DNA of 6,257 bases from AG1 sp035559775 (GTDB lineage: Archaea > Thermoproteota > Thermoprotei_A > Sulfolobales > AG1). Location of the stretch: positions 1-6,257 of the forward strand of contig DATMAU010000073.1 of NCBI GenBank assembly GCA_035559775.1. The letters are read 5' to 3'. Made by a program: the position numbers and the translations under genes. Positions 1 to 4,718 of this stretch are shown here, piece after piece. The notes under the pieces are model-generated. The model did not search any database, was not told where the DNA came from, and saw nothing but the letters and a program-made list of their open reading frames with translations. The stretch's first letter is position 1; the number at the start of each line of letters is the position of its first letter.

Positions 1-20
1 GCTGATCTCTGGGACTGCAT

Positions 21-28
21 TGCATATA
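21..28. repeat. Direct repeat copy 1 bracketing tnpA-tnpB (possible element end)
   Basis: TGCATATA here is repeated in the same orientation at 1943-1950, next to the tnpA start. Read on the minus strand, TATATGCA precedes tnpA and recurs 46 bases after the tnpB stop, and 11 of 14 bases match across the wider sites. It could be a recombination core, but an 8-base match at this AT content can also arise by chance, and IS607 elements usually share only a dinucleotide core. Confidence 0.2.
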
Positions 29-53
29 CCACATATATGGGTGTCAGCCGTTT

Positions 54-108
54 GTCCCTGGATGTTCATTCCAATCATTTATATTCATTCATGGTCACAT
101 CCAGGGAC
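54..108. repeat. Perfect 12-bp inverted repeat spanning the tnpB stop codon
   Basis: GTCCCTGGATGT at 54-65 is the exact reverse complement of ACATCCAGGGAC at 97-108. The 31-base spacer contains the tnpB stop (75-77). It is the longest perfect hairpin I found in the window. It may be the terminal stem of the guide RNA, part of the recombinase end site, or a transcript-stabilising hairpin. No T-run follows it on the minus strand, so it does not look like a terminator. Confidence 0.7.
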
Positions 109-211
109 TTTCTCCTCGCCCACCCCTTCATGGGTAGCACTGCTACCTCCAGGGCGGGTTCACCGGGCATGGGGCCCAACGGCACTGGGCCCTTGAGAGC
201 TCTCCTCTCAA
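54..211 (-). ncRNA. Candidate TnpB guide RNA (omega-RNA / reRNA) scaffold
   Basis: On the minus strand this 158-base stretch packs four stem-loops. H1 pairs 205-211 with 193-199 (7 bp, 5-nt loop). H2 pairs 186-192 with 172-178 (7 bp, 7-nt loop) and abuts H1 with no gap, so the two could stack. H3 pairs 142-147 with 133-138 (6 bp, 3-nt loop) and is enclosed by a 5-bp stem of 152-156 with 117-121. H4 pairs 97-108 with 54-65 (12 bp, 31-nt loop). All listed pairs are perfect Watson-Crick. The stretch begins in the tnpB C-terminal codons and runs past the stop. In characterised IS200/IS605 and IS607 elements the guide RNA lies here and takes its guide from the flank beyond the right end. The pairing is seen directly; the function is inferred from position. 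The 5' end and the scaffold/guide junction are unknown, and the RNA may extend below base 54. Confidence 0.5.
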
Positions 212-1304
212 TGTTCAGGACAGCTATAACATCTCTACCCATCTCAACCCTACACTTAGGGCATTTCAGCTGCCTCGGGGCAATGCCCCTCATCAGCTTG
301 GAGTTGCAGAATGGGCATGTGGAGGAGGTGTTTCTCGGGTCGACCTTAACCAGAGGGACTCCTCTCTCAGCGCACTTCTCCTCGATGGCTCTGAGGACGC
401 CTCTAAACCCTGCCTGGTAGATTCTGTGCCTAAGCTTTTCGTCTTTAACGTCACTTATCATATTCTTTGGAGCCTGTTTCGGCAGATTCTCGACAACTAT
501 AGTGGCACTCAGCTGTTTAGCGGTGTTTACAATGATGCTGGCAACCTTACATCTTATATCCCTCTTCCTCCTACGCTCTCTACCGTGGATAGCTCTCTTA
601 ACGTATCTATTGCCTTTAATACTCTGGATAACCTCACGATAGCTCTCATAGCCAACAGTTAGCTTCTTAATATCCGTCTGGAGAATAAATACTTTATCCT
701 GCACTTTCACAGTAACATTGTTCTCGTTAATATCAACGGATACAACCTGTCTGGCATTACCTGTTCCTGTGACATCCACGCTCTTCTCGAATATGAAGTG
801 GACAAGTAGCCTATACCTCCTATGGTCTATCTTAAGCTTTGGCTGTGTTCTCAGCTTCCACCCATTATTAACGTATTCCCAATATTGCTTATGTGGCTGG
901 AGTTCAATATTAATCCAGCCTCTATGTGTGAAGACCTTAATAGCTGTATGCCCCAGCGGCTTCCACAGGTGGTCGTCGAGCCAAACGCTGATCTTCTTAA
1001 CTACGGGCTTCTCAGACTTAGCTAGCCCAGCCTTTTTCAATTCGAGAAAACTCGTTATCCTCGTGGATGCGTCTTGGCATGCAGTGTGAATATAGTGGCT
1101 TGGTAGTTGAGGATATCTCCCTCTCAGCTCGTGATACTTATGCTTCTTCAGTCCAGTAAACGACTTTATTCTGTGGCTAAACCCGTAGTCGACAAGTTCT
1201 TCAACGAGCTTCCCGTAGATCTCCTCAAGCTCCTTGAAGGCCTCATACTTCCTCCCTGTTAGCTCAACGCTGGGAACAACTATAGTTCTTGTGAGTAGAG
1301 TCAT
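75..1304 (-). CDS. tnpB: TnpB, RNA-guided RuvC-like nuclease of an IS607 element
   Basis: TnpB proteins are DNA endonucleases guided by an RNA made from the end of their own element. They cut the donor or empty site and so help the element persist. This 409-residue protein has the family's usual length and order. An alpha/beta N-terminal half is followed by RuvC-I in VVSVDINENN (Asp191), RuvC-II in IVVENLPK (Glu272), a zinc ribbon with CPFC (330-333) and CPKC (348-351), and RuvC-III in GRDVIAVLNI (Asp358). The three acidic catalytic residues and four zinc cysteines are present, so it may be active. RuvC-III departs from the common DRDxNAAxNI pattern (Gly356, Ile360 and Val362 replace Asp, Asn and Ala). 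Translation begins at an ATG within the ATGA that ends tnpA, which implies coupled translation. The last 45 codons overlap predicted RNA stem-loops. I see no frameshift or internal stop. Confidence 0.95.
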   Translation of the reverse strand: MTLLTRTIVVPSVELTGRKYEAFKELEEIYGKLVEELVDYGFSHRIKSFTGLKKHKYHELRGRYPQLPSHYIHTACQDASTRITSFLELKKAGLAKSEKPVVKKISVWLDDHLWKPLGHTAIKVFTHRGWINIELQPHKQYWEYVNNGWKLRTQPKLKIDHRRYRLLVHFIFEKSVDVTGTGNARQVVSVDINENNVTVKVQDKVFILQTDIKKLTVGYESYREVIQSIKGNRYVKRAIHGRERRRKRDIRCKVASIIVNTAKQLSATIVVENLPKQAPKNMISDVKDEKLRHRIYQAGFRGVLRAIEEKCAERGVPLVKVDPRNTSSTCPFCNSKLMRGIAPRQLKCPKCRVEMGRDVIAVLNIERRALKGPVPLGPMPGEPALEVAVLPMKGWARRKSLDVTMNEYK

Positions 1305-1942
1305 GCTCTCTCAACCTCTTCTAAGAGCTTCTCAAAACCCTCAACAAGCCTCTTCTTTCTATGACTCCTCATTCCATAGAGCTTTCCAGCAAATGATGTC
1401 ACTATCTCTATTAAATCCTCTACTAGCTCTCGATGAGCATCCTTAGGCTCCTCCCCGTAGACAACCTCTATTCTTGTGCCGAACTGGTTGAGGAAGTATT
1501 CTAGGTATTCAAAGCCGAACCTGGTGAGTCTATCCCTGTAGGTTACCACGACAACCTCTGCCTGCCTGGATGTGATGAGGTCGAAGAGTCTTCTCAACCC
1601 TTTCCTGTCAGTCTTCAGCCCTGAGGCTATGTCGGTCAACACTTCTACTACCTTGTAACCTTTAGAGGCGCAGTATTCTAGCAGGTATTTAACCTGTCTT
1701 TCTAAATCCTCCCTCTGATCGTGAGATGAGACCCTCGCGTAAACCACAGCTCTAACTTCTCTTGCTCTTTCTTCGAGTATTCTTCTCACCTCGCTCTCAG
1801 GAACTCTATACTTACCGCCAACAGTTCTGATAGCTCTAATGTATCCAGACTCAATCCATCTTCTAAGAGTAGTATAGCTAACACCCAGCTTCTCACAGAC
1901 CTCCTTAGGTCTCAACAGCCTTTCAGACACTACCAGCCCCAA
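1301..1942 (-). CDS. tnpA: TnpA, IS607-family serine recombinase with MerR-like HTH
   Basis: This is the transposase that excises and inserts the element through a covalent phosphoserine intermediate. The 213-residue protein has the IS607 layout, with DNA binding before catalysis. A MerR/excisionase-like winged HTH lies at about 8-55 (LLRPKEVCEKLGVSYTTLRRW, then GGKYRVPESEV). The resolvase core starts at YARVSSHDQREDLERQ, with Arg70 and nucleophile Ser72. DRLTRFG at 137-143 supplies the two arginines expected of a resolvase active site (Arg138, Arg141). The C-terminal helix is basic (RSHRKKR, 192-198). The start is TTG at 1942, since an in-frame TGA lies at 1958-1960. A GTG at codon 5 (1930) is the alternative. 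The TATA box is 25 bases upstream, which favours the leaderless TTG. The stop overlaps the tnpB start as ATGA. The protein appears intact. Confidence 0.95.
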   Translation of the reverse strand: MGLVVSERLLRPKEVCEKLGVSYTTLRRWIESGYIRAIRTVGGKYRVPESEVRRILEERAREVRAVVYARVSSHDQREDLERQVKYLLEYCASKGYKVVEVLTDIASGLKTDRKGLRRLFDLITSRQAEVVVVTYRDRLTRFGFEYLEYFLNQFGTRIEVVYGEEPKDAHRELVEDLIEIVTSFAGKLYGMRSHRKKRLVEGFEKLLEEVERA

Positions 1943-1950
1943 TGCATATA
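1943..1950. repeat. Direct repeat copy 2 bracketing tnpA-tnpB (possible element end)
   Basis: This is the partner of the TGCATATA at 21-28. It touches the TTG start codon of tnpA and lies between that codon and the TATA box. If it marked the element end, the promoter of tnpA would belong to the flank, downstream of the regulator gene. I hold that to be possible but unproven. Confidence 0.2.
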
Positions 1951-1963
1951 ATTGTTTTCAAAG

Positions 1964-1980
1964 CTTATAAACGTTTCCTA
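1964..1980 (-). promoter_or_regulatory. tnpA promoter: archaeal TATA box with purine-rich BRE
   Basis: The minus strand reads TAGGAAACG followed by TTTATAAG. This is a BRE-like element and a strong archaeal TATA box centred near 1967. That is 25 bases from the TTG start of tnpA, so the predicted transcript begins at or one base before the start codon (leaderless). The promoter fits wholly in the 44-base gap behind the regulator gene. Confidence 0.6.
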
Positions 1981-1986
1981 CTAACA

Positions 1987-2739
1987 TCAAAAAGAAAACA
2001 GCCCCTGCTCGGTATAGTAGATGGTTTTGATCACGTCTGACACTATTTTCCTCAGGGCTTTTCTTATATGTATGCTTATAGTAACCTTGGATCTATCGAG
2101 CATAGAGCCTATATCGGTCTGTCTAGAGTCCTTAGGGTAGTTGAAATAACCACCTTCATAGGCTGTTCTAAGAACCCTCACCTCCTGCTCAGTAAGCCTA
2201 TCAGCTATGATGCTGAGGATAGAGCCTCCCAAGATGCTTTTTACAAGATCCTCAGGGTCTGATAGCTCGCGCCACTCAACATGTCCTATCCCATAGTATC
2301 TCTCAACATTGTCAAGGTATCTGCGGAGCATGTTACGTCTAGCGAGGACTAAATACTCTCTAGCACCCTTGTAAAAGATATATGGTGTTAGCAGGACGAC
2401 ACCGCTGTCTTCGATAAGTCCGAGAAACTCGCACCTGCTCTTCACTCCATAAATTACCAGGATATCATCTATATAGCGATATCTAAGCCTCTTGATCTTG
2501 CTCCTCCTAACATACTTCTCACGCTTAACAATATCATCAATATATACACCTACGTCCTTCTCTGATGACAGGGCTAAGACGTAATAGTCGTCAGAGCCAA
2601 GCACTCTGTAGGTGCTTATAATAATTCTATAACCGGAGAGCTCGCTCACCTTTCCAAAGAAACTGTTATAGGGACTGTTAATCCTCACCTTCACTATACC
2701 TAGATCCTCTCTATCGAGTCTAGATCGCACGTTTTTCAA
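1987..2739 (-). CDS. Bat-like (HTH_10 family) archaeal transcription regulator
   Basis: This is probably a DNA-binding regulator of the archaeal HTH_10 (bacterio-opsin activator-like) family. The C-terminal domain at about 182-235 shows the family pattern: LTEQEVRVLRTAYEGGYFNYPK, with its aromatic GYF turn, then DIGSMLDRSKVTISIHIRKALRKI as the recognition helices. Residues 1-170 form an alpha/beta region like the poorly conserved sensor part of crenarchaeal HTH_10 proteins. I see no membrane segment, and only one cysteine (Cys103), so no Fe-S or zinc site. At 250 residues it is of usual length and has not been cut by the neighbouring insertion sequence. TTG at 2739 is the first start after a promoter-like TATTTAAA. 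GTG at codon 4 (2730) is an alternative with a G-rich run ahead of it. The target genes cannot be read from the sequence. The family is fairly certain; the ligand is unknown. Confidence 0.85.
   Translation of the reverse strand: MKNVRSRLDREDLGIVKVRINSPYNSFFGKVSELSGYRIIISTYRVLGSDDYYVLALSSEKDVGVYIDDIVKREKYVRRSKIKRLRYRYIDDILVIYGVKSRCEFLGLIEDSGVVLLTPYIFYKGAREYLVLARRNMLRRYLDNVERYYGIGHVEWRELSDPEDLVKSILGGSILSIIADRLTEQEVRVLRTAYEGGYFNYPKDSRQTDIGSMLDRSKVTISIHIRKALRKIVSDVIKTIYYTEQGLFSF
1990..1999 (-). terminator. T-rich archaeal-type termination signal at end of regulator gene
   Basis: The final codons of the regulator on the minus strand read TTTTCTTTTT directly before the TGA stop. Archaeal RNA polymerase can terminate at such T tracts without a hairpin. 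It would separate the regulator transcript from tnpA, whose own promoter follows at once. The call rests on base composition and position only. Confidence 0.35.
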
Positions 2740-2767
2740 GCCCGCCCCAAATATCTCTCCCTCTATG

Positions 2768-2780
2768 GTTTAAATATATC
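2768..2780 (-). promoter_or_regulatory. Probable TATA box of the HTH_10 regulator gene
   Basis: The minus strand reads GATATATTTAAACC, with the AT core at 2769-2778. A start of transcription about 25 bases downstream would fall near 2746-2748, giving a leader of only about 8 bases before the TTG start at 2739. The region is AT rich, so other TATA-like words nearby (for example around 2808-2820) cannot be excluded. Confidence 0.4.
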
Positions 2781-2922
2781 GCATTATCCGATCCAATAAA
2801 GCACAGCATTTATATTAATTAGCATATAGTTATTACTTTTTAAATAGTATTACTGTTCCCATAATAGGTCGCGGATCCATCACTATGGAATCTTTTTAGA
2901 GAGCGCGGTTTTACGACGATCC

Positions 2923-3004
2923 CTATCGATCACGTCCTATGTCTAGCGAGTCATGCTGCATATTATTATCGACTCGGCGAATACAAACACCTCTATATCG
3001 ATAG
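2923..3004. repeat. Nested inverted repeat in the intergenic gap (possible structured RNA)
   Basis: CTATCGAT at 2923-2930 pairs perfectly with ATCGATAG at 2997-3004. Inside it, CGAGTC at 2947-2952 pairs with GACTCG at 2971-2976 around an 18-base loop. Both arms could form on either strand. Because ATCGAT is itself palindromic, the outer pair is weaker evidence than its length suggests. Confidence 0.3.
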
Positions 3005-3051
3005 TTTCATTGTTTTAGGATTTAGTAAAAAGCTCTAAACATTCTATAACC

Positions 3052-3165
3052 ATGGTGCTAAAGAGCTCCGTCCCACCATGTATATGGTTCTACAGTATTA
3101 TACGATCCCTATATCATGTGGAAGAGGATGCAGACTCCGAGCAGAACGATCTCGTAGCGAAATAG
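3052..3165 (+). CDS. Doubtful small open frame, 37 residues, no recognised family
   Basis: The frame starts ATG GTG and ends in TAG after 37 codons. The frame stays open upstream to a TAG at 3016-3018 without another good start. The C-terminal part is acidic and polar (HVEEDADSEQNDLVAK) and reads more like protein than noise. A TATA-like TTTAGTAAA at 3021-3029 is correctly spaced for a leaderless start. It would be the only plus-strand gene in the window. I do not recognise it, and frames of this size occur by chance. Confidence 0.15.
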   Translation: MVLKSSVPPCIWFYSIIRSLYHVEEDADSEQNDLVAK

Positions 3166-3264
3166 AAGCTATGGATTGTTAAATATGGTTGTGGGATTGA
3201 GTCTCAATGACATTGTTAATCTATTATAGAGTGTGTCTGTTCTGGGTTTTAGCTCTTTGTTTTA

Positions 3265-4413
3265 CTAGTAATAATCGCCTAAGATCCATATGTTTCCTAT
3301 ATGGATGTTCTTCAAACCGCCTTCTTTAGCAGCTTTTATAGCTTCCCTCATATGCCTCCAGCTAGTTGGTGGTAGGTCTTTCATGAGATGATCTGGGTGG
3401 AATGCTAGAAGTACTAGTGGAGTTTCGGGGTTTAGTTCTGCGATGTATTCAGCGATACCCCTCACCTCGGATGCATCAACATATCCTGGAACGAGCAGTA
3501 TGCTTATAACGAGCAGCGGTATCTCGGGTCTCTCCCTCCCAAGCTCTGAGACTATTTTTGTGTTCTTCATAAGCCTCTCAATAGCCTTGCTACCATCAAC
3601 ACCTGTTAATGCCTCATATATGCTCGGGGTCCAGGCTTTCCAATCGATCTTTACAATACCCCCTGAAACCAGGCTCAGCCTAGCCATCTCCCTCATTAGC
3701 AGGGGGTTTGCAAGACCGTCGGTCTCCCAGCAAATCCTCTTTATAACCCCCTTCTCCTGGGATTTCTTTACAATATCCCTTGATGCTGCTATGAGCATGG
3801 GTAGATGTGGTGTTGGGTCTCCTCCGAAGTAACATATGCAGGAAACCCTAGGATCCATGGATCTCTCAACAAGATCCCCAGCACCTAGATCTCTAACCAA
3901 ACTCCTATCAATCTTCCCACCAGCGATCGCGGTCTTATGCTCCCAATTCTGGCAGAACGAGCAGTCCAGGGGACAGCCTGCCATGAATACTGCAAGATTA
4001 TAATACCCAACCTCAATATTTGGTGAGTAAGCATATCTAGGATACCCAGCCCCCGTGGATCCAGGACATATGTGTCCTGCAACACAGTTCGTGGGTATAG
4101 GATCTAGATACGTGTATGTCACCATCCTCGCAAAGCCTGCTAGAGGGCTTATTCTCCCACCCACATTAACCCAGACACCGCAGAACCCCCTCTCCCCATT
4201 CCCTATAACACACTCATTGACACAGATAGTGCACCGAAGACCCCCCTCAGATCTTGGGGGTTGTAAGGGAAAGCCTATAGAGAGTCTCCACTTACTCCTA
4301 AGACTCCTCACAATGTTTAAAGAGGCCTCAGGATCTCTTCTAAGGCAATCTACACAGACACCCACAGCTCTCGAGACAAGGCCTTCCCTATTGCAGAGGA
4401 GACACTTACCCAT
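3265..4413 (-). CDS. Cysteine-rich radical SAM protein, PflA-activase/AmrS-like (COG1180 type)
   Basis: This is an iron-sulfur enzyme that would cleave S-adenosylmethionine reductively to make a 5'-deoxyadenosyl radical; its substrate is unknown. The 382-residue protein has an N-terminal zinc-ribbon-like pair (Cys4, Cys7, Cys20, Cys23) and a second cysteine set (61, 64, 68, 78) matching the CxLC...CG lead-in of AmrS-type proteins. Two further cysteines (110, 116) follow. The radical SAM signature is GCPLDCSFCQNW, with Cys147, Cys151 and Cys154 binding the 4Fe-4S cluster. GGDPTP (197-202) fits the SAM-binding glycine-rich motif, and WETDG (229-233) and KIDWKAW (255-261) match strands of the barrel. 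ATG at 4413 is needed to include the first zinc pair. A weak GAGAG lies just upstream. It stands alone, with no Memo or AMMECR1 gene in view, so the AmrS role is only a resemblance. No signal peptide is seen. Confidence 0.88.
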   Translation of the reverse strand: MGKCLLCNREGLVSRAVGVCVDCLRRDPEASLNIVRSLRSKWRLSIGFPLQPPRSEGGLRCTICVNECVIGNGERGFCGVWVNVGGRISPLAGFARMVTYTYLDPIPTNCVAGHICPGSTGAGYPRYAYSPNIEVGYYNLAVFMAGCPLDCSFCQNWEHKTAIAGGKIDRSLVRDLGAGDLVERSMDPRVSCICYFGGDPTPHLPMLIAASRDIVKKSQEKGVIKRICWETDGLANPLLMREMARLSLVSGGIVKIDWKAWTPSIYEALTGVDGSKAIERLMKNTKIVSELGRERPEIPLLVISILLVPGYVDASEVRGIAEYIAELNPETPLVLLAFHPDHLMKDLPPTSWRHMREAIKAAKEGGLKNIHIGNIWILGDYY

Positions 4414-4718
4414 AATCTCTCAATTTTATAGATCCCTAGAAGATAATAGATATTACCCAGCTATCCATCATATCGCCTAAAAGGATCTCTGTACCTTGAT
4501 GTCGGCATTTGGTTTAGCTCTGTCATTTAGATCTTAGACTAGCCAACAAGGATCTCTATGTTCTCTTGTAAAGATTAACATGGGCATGCAGTAAGGAGTA
4601 TGCGGGGGATTTACGCTAGTTTTAAAGCCTTCATAATCTGAGAACGAAGTCATACTAGGTTTGGAATGGTGAGCTCTCTGGTCTCTAGATATGAGGATTA
4701 TCAAAGAGATCTGAACAG
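4414..4718. other. 305-base intergenic gap upstream of the radical SAM gene
   Basis: This gap separates the hemD-like stop from the radical SAM start and must contain the latter's promoter. TATA-like words on the minus strand are CTTTTAGG near 4477-4484, TATTATCT near 4441-4448 and CTATAAAA near 4424-4431. The last is too close to the ATG for a leaderless start, and I cannot choose among the others. A minus-strand frame from ATG 4653 to TAA 4534 encodes 39 residues of no known family. A 10-base direct repeat (AAGGATCTCT at 4481-4490 and 4548-4557) is present. I see no RNA gene. Confidence 0.5.

Larger units (their letters stand above)
54..1978 (-). mobile_element. IS607-family insertion sequence (tnpA + tnpB), ends approximate
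   Basis: The element carries a MerR-HTH/serine-recombinase tnpA followed by tnpB in the same direction. This gene pair defines the IS607 family, which moves by serine-recombinase chemistry through a circular intermediate and has no conventional terminal inverted repeats or target duplication. Both genes look full length and the stop of tnpA overlaps the start of tnpB. The limits given are minimal: they run from the hairpin just past the tnpB stop to the tnpA promoter. The upstream end probably lies between the tnpA start (1942) and the stop of the regulator gene (1987), and the downstream end lies somewhere in 1-54. An 8-base direct repeat at 21-28 and 1943-1950 is one possible boundary clue, but it would leave the tnpA TATA box outside the element. 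The family call is firm; the ends are inferred. Confidence 0.9.
2740..3264. other. 525-base intergenic stretch without a convincing gene
   Basis: This gap lies between the start of the regulator gene and the stop of the radical SAM gene. It holds the regulator promoter at its low end. A nested inverted repeat lies at 2923-3004: an 8-bp outer pair (2923-2930 with 2997-3004) and a 6-bp inner pair (2947-2952 with 2971-2976). On the plus strand a 37-codon frame runs from ATG 3052 to TAG 3165, with a TATA-like TTTAGTAAA about 26 bases upstream, and a second short frame starts at 3078. Neither resembles a known protein. I see no tRNA, no CRISPR repeat and no transposon end here. The stretch may hold an unannotated RNA or the remains of a decayed gene. 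Confidence 0.5.

Noticed and set aside
37..420. Plus-strand open frame of 127 codons
   Set aside because: It lies opposite the C-terminal half of tnpB, has no family resemblance, and is explained as a shadow of that gene.
718..1089. Plus-strand open frame of 123 codons
   Set aside because: It lies opposite the RuvC and N-terminal codons of tnpB; its composition follows the antisense of a real gene.
2873..2897. Small hairpin (TCCAT/ATGGA) followed by five T on the plus strand, like an intrinsic terminator
   Set aside because: There is no plus-strand gene upstream, the stem is only 5 bp, and archaea do not rely on hairpin terminators of this kind.
2740..3264. Possible tRNA or CRISPR repeat in the long gap
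   Set aside because: I found no T-loop-like GTTCRANYC, no acceptor pairing and no regularly spaced repeat.
3443..3832. Plus-strand open frame of 129 codons
   Set aside because: It is antisense to the well-supported radical SAM gene and shows no motif.
4055..4480. Plus-strand open frame of 141 codons
   Set aside because: It is mostly antisense to the cysteine-rich N-terminus of the radical SAM protein and has no recognisable domain.
4481..4557. 10-base direct repeat AAGGATCTCT, two copies
   Set aside because: Words around GGATCT are common throughout this window, so two copies 67 bases apart need no special explanation.
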